The position numbers were made by a program, and so were the translations under genes. The notes beneath the pieces were generated by a model that saw only the letters and a list, made by a program, of their open reading frames with translations, had not been told where the DNA came from and ran no database searches. A stretch of 64,000 bases of DNA from Naegleria lovaniensis (lineage: Eukaryota; Heterolobosea; Eutetramitea; Acrasida; Naegleriidae): positions 186,001-250,000 of the forward strand of contig NW_025407853.1 in assembly GCF_003324165.1 (NCBI RefSeq), read 5' to 3'. Below, one piece after another: positions 10,965-21,991 of the stretch (position 1 is the stretch's first letter; each line of letters begins with the position of its first letter).

Positions 10965-11792
10965 ATGTCGAGCCGCACCATCTCGTCATCTTCATTTCAA
11001 AACTTTTGGCTTCTTCTTGTCACTCTCTTTTTATCCTATCTCTCCTATCATGTGCTCATCCAACAACGATCCGAAATTGATCAATTAAAAAAACAAGTCT
11101 CTTTTCATCGGAATTTGTGGAAGCAATGGTTTGAATTTAAAATTCAACAACGAGGAGTACAAGTACGAGGAGAACGTCAAGTACAAAAAGCAAGTACAAC
11201 CACTCCAACAGCATCCTCATTGGACACTTTGAAAGCACTCCCTCCTGGATGTCAAGACGAAGCCATTGATCGACAATTCTTGCTCGAGATGGAATCTTAC
11301 TTTTGGAATAGAATTGCTCAAGAGGAGAAACGAAATGTGTATTTATATTGTAATTACATGACAAGTAGTAGTAGTAGTAGGGATGATACCGATGCTTCTG
11401 TGGTTGCCTTTTCCAAATCTTCATGTGAACAATTCGTTAAATTTTTAGAACATGAATTACCTCACTTTAATTACACCATTTTAGGAAGAGATGAAAGAGT
11501 ATTGGCAAGTGAAAATGATTACGTATTAAATGTTGTCAATAGCATGGATGGATTAAGAAAACTGAAAGATGTTTCCGGTAGCTTGATTGCATTAATTTTA
11601 AATGAATGCTCACAAGTCATTGAAGTCAAAGATTCCGATGTGGCCACTGTTTTAGAAAATAATTATTTGGTGAAATTTAAAACGAGTACACCTGTCACGC
11701 AATCCAATGATTTTGGAATCAAAACTTGTGATGACTCTGTTTTGAAATTAAATTATTTTGTCATGAAACAAGAAAGCAAAGAACAAGATTAG
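10965..11792 (+). CDS. Hypothetical type II membrane protein
   Basis: The first ATG in this frame is at 10965 (275 residues). Residues 12-32 (FWLLLVTLFLSYLSYHVLI) form one membrane-spanning signal anchor, followed by a short coiled-coil (EIDQLKKQVSFHRNLWKQW) and a Ser/Thr-rich linker. The C-terminal ~190 residues, starting LPPGCQDEAIDRQFL, form a soluble mixed alpha/beta domain that would face the lumen or exterior. Five cysteines in the C-terminal part could form disulfides. I recognise no family. The gene sits 142 bp after the calpain-like gene on the same strand. Confidence 0.6.
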   Translation: MSSRTISSSSFQNFWLLLVTLFLSYLSYHVLIQQRSEIDQLKKQVSFHRNLWKQWFEFKIQQRGVQVRGERQVQKASTTTPTASSLDTLKALPPGCQDEAIDRQFLLEMESYFWNRIAQEEKRNVYLYCNYMTSSSSSRDDTDASVVAFSKSSCEQFVKFLEHELPHFNYTILGRDERVLASENDYVLNVVNSMDGLRKLKDVSGSLIALILNECSQVIEVKDSDVATVLENNYLVKFKTSTPVTQSNDFGIKTCDDSVLKLNYFVMKQESKEQD

Positions 11793-11884
11793 AAATTGAA
11801 CAGCACGTTGCCAATAAATAAGAGTATGAACTGAGCTCGATGGCATCATGTTACAGGGTTGACTTTAAAAAAAATATAAAAGCA

Positions 11885-12396
11885 ATGTCTTATGGAATAT
11901 TTAATATTTTCGACACTCCTGCTGAAGAAAGAGAATTTTTAGCTGCGACGGACAAGGTATTCAAAGAAACATTGAAATTCAATGCGAGAGAATTACCACC
12001 TTAATCGAATTTAAAATGGAACGGTTGGTTTTGAAAACTCAGTTAGAACATGAATCCTTTCCATCATCAAATAAGACTGGCTCCGAGGTCTTAATCGATG
12101 AAGATGATGAACCCGTAATACTACAACGATTGAGCTATTATGATCAGAAATATCAAAAATTGAAACAGGAATTGCATGATGAGCTTTTTGGAAATTTCAT
12201 GCATGCTCCGATGTTGTTGTCAGGTTCTTCTTCAGAGTGTCGGCATGATGAGATCGTAGATCAAGTGAGGCAAAAACAACAAGAATATGTCCAACGAACG
12301 GAGCAAGCAAATAGTATCATGGCTCTCAAAGAACTCTTGGGTGAATTGTTAATAGATCAATTCCAAGCCTTTCCAATGACGGACGATGATTTTTGA
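11885..12396 (+). CDS. Small coiled-coil protein, reading frame interrupted
   Basis: An ATG at 11885 opens MSYGIFNIFDTPAEEREFLAA; an in-frame ATG at 11840 could extend it by 15 residues. This frame stops at 12002. A second frame, open from before 11989, continues RITTLIEFKMERLVLKTQ to the stop at 12396. Two explanations keep one protein: a 32-nt GT-AG intron (11957-11988) that joins exactly in phase, or one T missing in the cctta run near 12001, which would read ARELPPLIEFKMERL. The product would be about 155 residues, acidic, helical and rich in Glu/Gln/Lys, with a likely coiled coil around YYDQKYQKLKQELHDELF. No family was recognised. It may alternatively be just the 126-residue frame from the ATG at 12016. 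Confidence 0.5.
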
Positions 12397-12679
12397 CTGA
12401 AAATCATTTTACGAAAGTATCATTCAGAGACCACACGCGGAAGAGTAACCTAGGTCTTTACGAAATTAAGAGTGACACACACTGTGAAACTCAAGCGAGT
12501 TTGTTGAGTCTAGCTCCTTGAAAAGAGGAATGGGTCACCAAATAACAATGGCTCTCGTATTTCCTCAAGTACTCACAAATTCTCGCACAACTCAAATTTC
12601 ACCAATTTCAAACAGGTGCAGCAGTTCCACCACGCAATCGACGTAAATGAATTTCAAATTTAATTTTAACTTGAAAAAA

Positions 12680-15600
12680 ATGGGCGTTAAAGAATTGTGG
12701 AAACTTTTACGTCCGGCTGCTTTCAGTGTACAAAGCCTTGATATTTTATCGGGTAAAAGAGTTGCTGTGGATATAAGCGTTTGGTTACATCAATTCATGC
12801 TCGGAATGGGTTTAGAGGATGATGATTCAATGTTTGGAGGATCTGGTAGTGCGCACTTGCACCACCAAACTTTTCAAGTAAGATTCCTCCGAGCATTGTT
12901 TAAAAGAATTTGTAAATTATTGTACTACAATGTAAAACCAGTGTTTGTGTTTGATGGTGCAACACCGTTAGTGAAACAAAAAACGTTACAGAGGAGGAGA
13001 ATGAAATCGACAAAACAAAATTTTAGATTAAAGAAAGCTGCAAAGAAATTATTATCACGGGTTATACAAGATAGCGTCGGATCATCATCGAAAAAAAGGA
13101 TAGAAAATATGAAAAAACCAAAGATGAAGAAATCCGAAGAGAGTGACGAGGAGGAGCCTGCATCCTTTAATTTTGCATTACCTTCTGAGAGTACCGTGCC
13201 TGTAAAGACAGAAAAGACAGAGGATACACAATCATTGCTGTGTGACGTTCGAAATTATGAGATTAATACTGACGAAGAAGAGTTTGAAGAAATACCTCCA
13301 GCTTCGAACGATCATGAAACCTCATTCGCTATTGACATTGATCTGGAATCGGGTATTGACCCAGATGTTTTTAAATCGTTACCACAAGGGATGCAACAAG
13401 AAATTTTAAAACAACTAAAGGCATCCAAGAGACACAGCTCCTTGTCTCACATTAAGGAATTGAAAGAAAAAACTCCAGAAAGGTTCTCATCAACACAGCT
13501 ACATTCATTCATTAAGGGAAGTGCTGCTTCGATACAATTACAACGGTTAATGAAAATTACTGAAAACGAACAATTAATAGCCTCTCTTCCAACCAATCAA
13601 ACAGGAGAAAGTTCTGCTCATGGAACGTCGCAACACGATCAGATTGTTGTAAAAGATGAACCTCAAGAAGAGGAAGAATTGGGATTTTTCCCTGAGGAAG
13701 AAAATACGTTGTCAACGCCTCGTTCGTCGTCTCAGCTTAATTTAACTCCTTCATCAACTGTGGTCCGAGAAAACTCTCGAGAAGAATATCGAATATTAGC
13801 AGGTGGTCGACTTGCTTCAAATCCAAATCAGGGATTTATTCTCATGGAACATACACCTCCAAAAGAAAAACAAGTTTCTCCACCAACCAATACAAAACGA
13901 AGTGAATTAAGCCAAGAAACAATCACTCGATTTAGTAATTTTCTCTCAAGAACAGAGAAACCTATTCAAGAAACGGCCACCGAACCATCCCAACCAATCC
14001 GTGACAATACAACGATCCATATTGTTGATGATGAAGACAATAACTGTGAAAACAATGCATCGGCAGACGAAAATATTGAAATAACATTTACACTAAATGG
14101 CATCACAGAGGATGATATGCTTCCAGATTCTATTTTCTCAACAAGTGTAGAGCAAGATAATAGCGATGAGAATGAAAATTTGTCAGCTGCCATACGGAAT
14201 ATGAATGAGGAATTACGAGCATTTGAAAAAACAACTAGTTCTGTAAATAATACATCCTCGTTCTCGAATCAGGAAGAGGACGATGAGTTTGAAGAAGTCA
14301 AGAATGAGATGGTCTTGGATGAAGAATGGGAAGATGTACAACAAACGAACCGGGCACGACAACAAATTGTAGAAATTATTGAAGATGACGATGAAATTCA
14401 TGAATTCGATAATGAAAAAACCAAAAAGCGACCATTTCCCGCGATGGAACAAGACGATATTTATGAAGAACACAATGATGACGACGATGTCATTTCCATT
14501 CATTCAATAGAAAACAATGACGAATCTTCGAATGTATCAACTCCAATCACTGCCTCTCAAAGTACTGTGACCACAAAAGATGCAGTTTTTGAAGATAGCT
14601 TTGAGCGATCCTTTGAAGATGAACAAAGCTCTCTGTTGCAATTGAACGTTCCCATGATTAGTCAGGAAGAAGTCTCCTTGCAAGATCTCAATGCTGCCAG
14701 ATTTGAACAAAATCTCTTCGATTCTGACTATCCAATGATTGATCTTTCGAATGCAAACTCCAAAACTGCAAATTTATTTCTGTCACTCGTGGAACTTGCA
14801 AAGGAATTATTGGCTCATTTTGGTATACCGTACGTGATGTCACCTTCTGAAGCAGATGCCCAATGTGGATTTTTATGTCAGAATGGACTTGTAGATGCTG
14901 TTATTACTGAAGATTCAGATCTTTTCTTGTTTGGAGCCAATTGTGTTTACAGAAATGTTTTTGGTTCTTCGAATAAGAATATTAATAAGAATACTATTGA
15001 GGAATACAAGATGGAAAATATTGAAAAAGAGCTAGGTTTTAAACGTACACATTTAATCCAATTAGCTTTATTACTAGGGTCTGATTATACAGATGGTGTA
15101 CATAATGTTGGAAAAGTGACAGCAACACAAGTACTTGATGCATTTAATCCTGAATCGTTTGAAGACTCAGATTTGGATGATATTGATCAAATTGTTTATG
15201 GATTGAAGGAATTCAAAGCTTGGGTAGCTGATGATACATATAATATAGGACAAACAGAAAAATCATGGGGACATAAGGGAGACTTTCAATACAATTACAG
15301 AGGCTCGAAGAAGAAATTTATTTTCCCAGATACATTTCCAGATACTAAAATTATTGACGCATATATCAAGCCTACTGTTGACAATTCACTCACAGAATTT
15401 GAATGGGCAGATATTGATGATCCTCCCAGCAGTAGTGATAGTAGCAAAAGTGCTAGCTCCAGCAAGAAGAGTGGAAATAGTGTAGCTGCAGCATCTTCTA
15501 GCAAGCAACAAGTGGATAGCAGCGTCGGCTCGAGCTCACATGTCAAATTAAATTGGGACGCATTTTACAGATTTTGTGCTGAGAGAATGAACATGGATCA

Positions 15601-15820
15601 AGAGGAAGCCGATCGACATTTGAAACCAGTGCTGGCCGAACGAAAGAAACGACAGGCCCTCAAAAACAAAAAAGTAGAGGAAATGACTCCCTTAGAACGA
15701 TTTATTTATGAAGCTGAAAAAAAGAAGAAAAAAGCAGCCAGTATTGAAAGTAAGAGAGTGTTGAATGCAGTTGGATCGATTAAGAACAAGCAACAAAAAA
15801 AGAAACAGAAAAAGAAGTGA
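12680..15820 (+). CDS. ERCC5: XPG/Rad2 structure-specific endonuclease (ERCC5-like)
   Basis: The start is placed at 12680 because MGVKELWKLL is the conserved FEN-family N-terminus and follows an A-run; an ATG 33 bp upstream is in frame but would bury the catalytic N-terminus. Length is 1046 residues. The N-domain (1-~130) carries metal-binding Asp31 (VAVDISVW) and Asp92 (FVFDGATP). A long acidic spacer (~130-695) is characteristic of XPG/Rad2 and includes IDPDVFKSLPQGMQQEIL, similar to the conserved spacer motif of XPG. The I-domain (~700-840) has SPSEADAQCG, TEDSDLFLFG and LLGSDYTDGVHNVG, all acidic ligands intact. The C-terminus is Lys-rich and nuclear-signal-like; no clear PIP box is visible. 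Expected role: 3' incision in nucleotide excision repair and a TFIIH partner. The whole gene is one exon. Confidence 0.93.
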   Translation: MGVKELWKLLRPAAFSVQSLDILSGKRVAVDISVWLHQFMLGMGLEDDDSMFGGSGSAHLHHQTFQVRFLRALFKRICKLLYYNVKPVFVFDGATPLVKQKTLQRRRMKSTKQNFRLKKAAKKLLSRVIQDSVGSSSKKRIENMKKPKMKKSEESDEEEPASFNFALPSESTVPVKTEKTEDTQSLLCDVRNYEINTDEEEFEEIPPASNDHETSFAIDIDLESGIDPDVFKSLPQGMQQEILKQLKASKRHSSLSHIKELKEKTPERFSSTQLHSFIKGSAASIQLQRLMKITENEQLIASLPTNQTGESSAHGTSQHDQIVVKDEPQEEEELGFFPEEENTLSTPRSSSQLNLTPSSTVVRENSREEYRILAGGRLASNPNQGFILMEHTPPKEKQVSPPTNTKRSELSQETITRFSNFLSRTEKPIQETATEPSQPIRDNTTIHIVDDEDNNCENNASADENIEITFTLNGITEDDMLPDSIFSTSVEQDNSDENENLSAAIRNMNEELRAFEKTTSSVNNTSSFSNQEEDDEFEEVKNEMVLDEEWEDVQQTNRARQQIVEIIEDDDEIHEFDNEKTKKRPFPAMEQDDIYEEHNDDDDVISIHSIENNDESSNVSTPITASQSTVTTKDAVFEDSFERSFEDEQSSLLQLNVPMISQEEVSLQDLNAARFEQNLFDSDYPMIDLSNANSKTANLFLSLVELAKELLAHFGIPYVMSPSEADAQCGFLCQNGLVDAVITEDSDLFLFGANCVYRNVFGSSNKNINKNTIEEYKMENIEKELGFKRTHLIQLALLLGSDYTDGVHNVGKVTATQVLDAFNPESFEDSDLDDIDQIVYGLKEFKAWVADDTYNIGQTEKSWGHKGDFQYNYRGSKKKFIFPDTFPDTKIIDAYIKPTVDNSLTEFEWADIDDPPSSSDSSKSASSSKKSGNSVAAASSSKQQVDSSVGSSSHVKLNWDAFYRFCAERMNMDQEEADRHLKPVLAERKKRQALKNKKVEEMTPLERFIYEAEKKKKKAASIESKRVLNAVGSIKNKQQKKKQKKK

Positions 15821-15905
15821 TAAATCCCATGTAAAGGTTGCATTTCTAATTTATTGCATAAAAGTACCAGTGATCAATCCCAATAACAAACCAGTCACAA
15901 TATCA

Positions 15906-17996
15906 TTAATTGGTGTTGCTATTTGGCAAAGTATTTGCTGCTTCCGTGTTGGAACCTAGTAGATGTTTCTGGAGGAAGGCAACCACTCTGTCTTCAAAGT
16001 CATTTTGCAAATGCCTGTGAATACATGAATGAGGTGCATCTTCGACAACCCAAAATTCTACATGCCCAACAGCAGAGCTGCGAATAATTTCTGAATGTTT
16101 AAAGTGAACAACCTTGTCCGTCTTGGAATGAATCAATAACATGGGTTGTGACATTTCTTTGACAGCTTCAGCTGTGTGATAATGATTACCCATTCTAAAA
16201 TCACACATTCTCCAGTTGACCAATACTGAAACAACCTTAATAAATGATGAAGGAATATAATTGCCGATGACTTCAATCACAGATGACATGAATTTGGGTA
16301 ATTGATGACTCCAACCGTTCTTGTATAATGCTACTTCCAAAACGTCTCTAATTTGCAAAATACGATCTGCGAAAGGATTTTCTGCAATTACTGCCTTAAT
16401 TCTTGGATCTTGTGAGGCTGCAATAATCGATGAAGCACCTCCTGTAGAAGTTCCCATTACAGCAACCTCCAAGTTGGGAATGATTCCTTCCAAATAATCG
16501 ACAGCTCCAATTACACCCATCCATTCACGACATGCCAAAGCACAACCATTATCGCCATCACTCACGCCATGATTAATCATATCAAAGAGAAGTATGTGAA
16601 CTCCTAACTTGTGAATATACGGAACATGTTCCAAGACATCTCTTCGGTCATAGAATGCACCATGAACGAGAATGACTGCCTTATTTGACTCTATATTCGA
16701 TGCTGGAATGTACCAAGATCGTAATTTCATTGAGCTATCAAAAACAGATGAAAATGTGACATTCTTGTATGGCAATTTGAAATCAATCCAAGGATCATTC
16801 TTGTATGGTAGAGCCTCAATATAATCAATTAAGCGTTCTCTGTGACTTCCCTTCATTCCCTTCTCATGTTCCAAATTCGCAAATGGAGGATGCACCTCAA
16901 GATGAGAATTTAGAAGAGATGAGAGTTCTGGCAACGAAGTGGATTGAGAGAAAAACGAAGAGTCTTGCTTGTTGGTTTCCATTGGATTGGATGCTACATG
17001 ATGATCAGATTTCAGCAAGTGAAAACGGGAGACATCAATCATTCGGTTTCCACTGTGTACTAAACCAATACCTACTCCTCCTGCAGTGCTACTATGAGGT
17101 CTTGCTCCCAAATGATTTTCTTCATCACTATTTCCCATAATGGTATTATCTGGAAATTGCATTAATTCTTCTGGCATATTTGAGGAGTGAGTAATCTTCC
17201 GATAGGTATCTCCATCCTTGCTCATCAAGATGTGTTGCTTGGAAGAGACTGCCATGTATGCCACCGGATGCATGAACAAATTGGACAATAAGAAGGTAAT
17301 CATGGCCATGAGAAAGATGCTCGTACTCACCGAGCAAACCGCACACGAAGCAACAAGAGTAGCCTTCTTCTTCCTACCCCCTCCTACCATTGGATTTGGA
17401 AGATGAGAGAGTAATTGTGGTGTTGAAGCTGACCTTTCCAAGATGGGCGTATCATTTTGCGTTTGTTGTTCTTGCCGATGATGAGAGGTGGATGATTCAA
17501 ACCATGAAAAGGAAAGAAGTCTTTTTCGTGTGGTGGTAGGTACGTTTGTTGTGGTTGCTCCCGAACTGCTCGGAATTAATGATTGAGTATTTGTTTCATC
17601 GCCCGGTGATGATGATGATGGTATCTTGGGTTGAACCGTTTGCAACACATGATTGAAAAAGTAACTCAAATCTTCATGACTCCAAATATGAGGGAGTTGG
17701 TGATTGGTCTTGTTGCTGCTGCCTTGATGAAGAGCTGAATTATTATTTTTGGATGAAACATGGTTGCTTAATGCTTGATGGGTCATGCCGTTAGAAGTAC
17801 TGGTAGTGGTGCTGCTGTTGTAGGAGCCAACGCGTTGATGCCATACACCACGACGGTTGTTGCTGTTATGATTTCTAGTGTTGAAATTGGAGGAGTGATT
17901 TGTATTGCTGGTCGATGTGGTGGTCGGAACAAACAAAGATGACGAGGAGGAAGCTACCAGAGTAGCAGCTGATGTGGCTGCTGAAGGATGAAGCAT
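15906..17996 (-). CDS. Membrane-anchored alpha/beta hydrolase
   Basis: A 696-residue single-exon gene. Residues 1-200 are Ser/Thr/Asn/His-rich and low-complexity. A strongly hydrophobic stretch at about 207-240 (VASCAVCSVSTSIFLMAMITF onward) is a single membrane span. The C-terminal ~300 residues form an alpha/beta hydrolase fold: oxyanion HGAFYDRRD, nucleophile Ser517 in GTSTGGASS, acid in HSKTDKVVHF, and His in EDAPHSCIHRH. This arrangement matches serine hydrolases of the ABHD/S33-like group. The substrate could be lipid or peptide and is not predictable. Orientation with a long N-terminal cytosolic tail and the hydrolase outside or in the lumen is an inference from the single span. It converges on XPG (86 bp between stops). 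Confidence 0.85.
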   Translation of the reverse strand: MLHPSAATSAATLVASSSSSLFVPTTTSTSNTNHSSNFNTRNHNSNNRRGVWHQRVGSYNSSTTTSTSNGMTHQALSNHVSSKNNNSALHQGSSNKTNHQLPHIWSHEDLSYFFNHVLQTVQPKIPSSSSPGDETNTQSLIPSSSGATTTNVPTTTRKRLLSFSWFESSTSHHRQEQQTQNDTPILERSASTPQLLSHLPNPMVGGGRKKKATLVASCAVCSVSTSIFLMAMITFLLSNLFMHPVAYMAVSSKQHILMSKDGDTYRKITHSSNMPEELMQFPDNTIMGNSDEENHLGARPHSSTAGGVGIGLVHSGNRMIDVSRFHLLKSDHHVASNPMETNKQDSSFFSQSTSLPELSSLLNSHLEVHPPFANLEHEKGMKGSHRERLIDYIEALPYKNDPWIDFKLPYKNVTFSSVFDSSMKLRSWYIPASNIESNKAVILVHGAFYDRRDVLEHVPYIHKLGVHILLFDMINHGVSDGDNGCALACREWMGVIGAVDYLEGIIPNLEVAVMGTSTGGASSIIAASQDPRIKAVIAENPFADRILQIRDVLEVALYKNGWSHQLPKFMSSVIEVIGNYIPSSFIKVVSVLVNWRMCDFRMGNHYHTAEAVKEMSQPMLLIHSKTDKVVHFKHSEIIRSSAVGHVEFWVVEDAPHSCIHRHLQNDFEDRVVAFLQKHLLGSNTEAANTLPNSNTN

Positions 17997-18554
17997 TCTT
18001 GTTGTTGTTTATATTACAATAGAGTAAATATTTAAATAGATTAATTGTAGAAGTTGGTTGAGTGGTTCACTCACTCGCTTGAATCATGCGCTTGAGGGTA
18101 GCGTCCAATAAAACCAATTAATTTAAAGAAGGATTTAGAGAATGCACGAAAGACTTTACACTTTTGGTATCTCTCTATAATTACAATAATGTACAAATAA
18201 GGGGATTTCTATAATACAACTGTGAGGTTGTTGTCTGGTTGAACAACTGTGATTCGTGCGCACTGGCTTGGTCTAACGATTAATATTTATAACACTGTCA
18301 TGCAAACGTTGATGATACCAATGCAACACTGGATGTATTTTTTTTCCTGGTCTTGTGTTTACAAAAAAAGAATCGTTTCGGCGAGATAAAATTTGAACGA
18401 ACACCAAACTTCCGATTTCCTCTTGCATTACTTGGAAATGGACGCAGACAATGGAGTTGTTACGGAAGTATCTTCAAAAGATGTTCCTTGTAGTGTCATC
18501 TGAAGTTGGCAATACCAGGAGAAATACGTCCCATTCCATCAACATCCTAAAAAA
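17997..18554. promoter_or_regulatory. Divergent intergenic region upstream of the hydrolase and the HECT ligase
   Basis: A 558-bp gap between two divergent genes. It carries no credible frame, tRNA or repeat that I could find. It should contain both promoters and 5' leaders; no motif is assigned. Confidence 0.35.
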
Positions 18555-21500
18555 ATGGGGTAAGTGTCAAGATACAGTTTATTGAACGAATCGTCTGTAA
18601 TACTTGGTTCTATTTTATATTTTTAATAGGCAAAGTCCAAGTGGGAGAGAAGATGCTGGTGATGGTAAGTGATTCCGTTGATATATTCATTCGGAAATTT
18701 ATGAAAGATCATTGAATGAAACATCTTGTCCTTCCGCATGTGCACGAATTGAATTACGTAAAATATCATGAATTTTCAATATAATTCCATATAATATCCA
18801 TCATTATCATGATTAAACGTTAGACATTCAAAACTTTTGGCAAACCGACCCCAACAGCACCGAATTGTCATCTCCCGAACTGAAACAAAAGAAAAACTTT
18901 CTTCTCAAATTATTTAAAATTCATCCCGATCAATTGTTGAACGGACATGTGAACACTCCACTCTCACCCACAACAACAGCCACTCTCAAAACCTTTACAA
19001 GTAGTTTGGATCCCAATCAATTAAATATGGTTCAATCGGCATCCATGATGGCATCACGATCAGCTCTTTCTAATATCATTGGAAATTATACTATGGACGA
19101 TGAAGAAGATTTGACATCAGTTGGCTCATTTGTGAGAAAATCGGAAAAAGCAAGCGAACCACTCGTCATGAGAAACGTCAAGGACTTTAAAAAATTTAAA
19201 CATTTCAATAGGATTACATGTTTGAAAGTGAATAGAGATCGAGTGTGGACTGCTTCATTGGATAAAACAATTTGTTGTTGGGATCGAGAGACTGGAGATT
19301 GCATCAAGCTATTTCAGGGACATTCCAAAGCTGTCACATGTTTTCATATTGACAACAAAAATGGCTTACTGTATAGTGGCTCGTATGATCGATCAGTTAA
19401 AGTGTGGGACATTGAAACACAAAATTGTGTTCAAACCTTTGATTCTAACGAGAATTGGATTTGTTGTCTTGCTGTTGGAAATGGTTATTTGTTTTGTTCT
19501 GGTTATGATTGTGCCATTTCTGTCTATGATGTGAAAACTGGAAAGAAACTTGCCAAAATGATTGGACATTTCAAAAAGGTGGAAGACATGATTTTTAATC
19601 ACTCTGAGGGAATACTATACACCACTGGTGCAGATTGTACGGTGCGAGCATGGGATGTATCTTCTCTGACCTGTGTCAAAGTTCACCTTTGCAGAGAGTA
19701 TTGTCACTATTTTGCACAATATGGAAATTGTATCTATGTGAGCCAACCTCAAAACATTTATTCATTCAACGTGGAGTCCAACAAATCGAATCCACTGCTG
19801 GTTGGAATTTCCAATTTTTGCATCATGACAGAAGAGAATGCCGAGGATGGATCCTATTTAGCTGGGTGGAATAAGGAAAAGAGACAATTCGAAATTTATG
19901 ATTTGAATGAGCTAACTCTGTTGCATACTCTTCCTCAAGATAATATTCTGGATGCAACCAACTTGTACGGAGATTTATCTTGCAATCGACTCTACTTTAC
20001 ATCAGGGTGTTTTGTAAAATTTATTGATGTTTCAGTTATCTACAATGCAAAGAATAGCATTTCTTCACTGAACAAACCTGTATATATGCAATATGAGGAA
20101 TTATTTAATTATTTTGTGGAAGTTCTATTTTATCCTGTAAATAAGGTGGCAGATGCCATCGAACAATTAGATTCCACACAACCTTTGAGCGAATGTAAAA
20201 ATTTAGATGACCAAATTGAACGACTTTCTACCTACTTTAAACAACAAGTGGAGAAGGCATCCAACGAGAGCTCTGCTTCACTCATTTCACTACAACACTC
20301 ATTTCACAACACAAGTCATCACTCGCTGCAACAAGACGACGTATACTACATTTCAAAAGGGGCAGCTCAATCATATGAATCTTCAGGAAGTATCATGACT
20401 CCCAACAACGACAAGGTAACAAATGATCATGACTTTTTCATACCATTTCAACGCAACAACAATTCTATTTGTTTTGAACTCGCCGTAGTACCCCAAAACG
20501 TTATGAGTATTGCTGAGCGAATGAAAGCAATTGCCAGCTTGTGTCTTGATGGATGTAACAACACCAATTCAAGCAATAATAATTTCTCAATTCCATCAGT
20601 GATCTATACAGACAGTGAGCGAGAACTGGACTATGAAACACGAAAAGAATTATTCTATCACAAGTTACGGCAATTGAAAGGAGAGGGCCTGCTGCAACCA
20701 ACTGTCGTGTTTGTGCGGAGAGAACAGCTTGTTTATGATGCTTGCAAAAATTTCTCCATTCTCAAAGGCGTTGATTTGATGAAACCAATGTTTGTTTATT
20801 TTGCTGGAGAGCAAGGTTTCGATGTGGGAGGAGTTACAAGAGAATTCTATCATTTGTTGTCACACAAAATTCTAGATCCTAATAATGCCTTATTTGTGAG
20901 AACTGGGCATGCTAACACTTATCATCCAAACCCTACTTCAGCTGTCAATGCTGATCATTTACAATATTTTCATTTCATTGGTAAGCTCGTAGGAAAGGCA
21001 CTCTCTGATAACAAAATAATGGATACTCACTTTTCCAAAGTAATTTTTAAACTTATTGTTGGAAGACCTGTGACATTTGAAGATTTGGAAGCCGTAGAAC
21101 CCACCATGTACCTATCTCTCAAAAAGATGTTGCTCTTGGACAATATCGACAGTATTATGGAAATGACCTTTACTGCAGATTTGAACGATTTTGGTGAAAA
21201 CAATGTCTATGAATTGTGTGAAAATGGAGAAGAAATTGATGTGAATGATGACAACAAGTATGAATTTGTTGAAGCTTACGCTAAATGGAAATTAGTGGAA
21301 TCGGTACGACCGCAAGTCGAGAAGCTGCTCGAAGGAATTTACGAAGTTATTCCTCCCGAATATCTTACCATTTTCAATGAAAGCGAATTGGAATTATTAC
21401 TTTGTGGAAGTACAGAATTTTCCATCTCTGAATGGCGACAACATACATTCTACGAGGGTGGATTTGAAGAACATCATCCTACCGTACAATTCTTTTGGAA

Positions 21501-21774
21501 AATGCTCGAACAAGAATTTTCACACATTCAACAAGCTCAGTTATTACAATTCGCGACAGGAACGTCCTGTTTGCCATGTGAAGGATTTTCTGGACTCTCT
21601 CCACCCTTTACATTGTGTTTATTGAGGCATCACGTTTCAACAGAATATTTACCAGTGGCTCACACTTGTTTAAATCGAATTGATATTCCACCATATGAAA
21701 CTCTTGAAAAGATGACTGAAAGATTCAAGAAGGCATTGAGATATGGCGGTTCACAAGGATTTTCCATGCATTGA
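18555..21774 (+). CDS. WD40-HECT E3 ubiquitin ligase
   Basis: Three exons join in phase: 18555-18559 (only five coding bases, ATGGG), 18630-18664 and 18824-21774, giving 996 residues that start MGQSPSGREDAGD. Residues ~110-410 form a WD40 propeller with repeats such as VWTASLDKTICCWDRETGD and LLYSGSYDRSVKVWDIETQN. Residues ~640-996 form a HECT domain: the N-lobe contains FAGEQGFDVGGVTREFYHLL and the C-lobe catalytic Cys962 is in LPVAHTCLNRIDIPPYETL. The protein would receive ubiquitin from an E2 on Cys962 and pass it to a substrate chosen by the propeller. Gly2 with Ser6 fits an N-myristoylation site. Domain identities are certain. The first two tiny exons are inferred from clean GT/AG sites, exact phase and an A-run before the ATG. 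Confidence 0.9.
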
Positions 21775-21991
21775 GGATCCATCATGGATTGATGTATCAT
21801 CATTACTAGTATTGTCCCATAATCTCGCTTGTTCAATTTGAAAGGAGACACAACAATTTTGATAAAGGAGTCCTTTCTGAAAAAGGAAAACAATTACGTC
21901 GAAAAAAGATGACACTCTGAATTTCTGATTGTTTCAAACTTGACAACTTGATGATCAGTCTCAAAAATAACAACCATTCAACACCTACAAA

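Noticed and set aside
12647-12679. Upstream in-frame ATG for XPG
   Set aside because: It would add 11 residues before the conserved MGVKELW N-terminus, which the nuclease family needs at the chain start.
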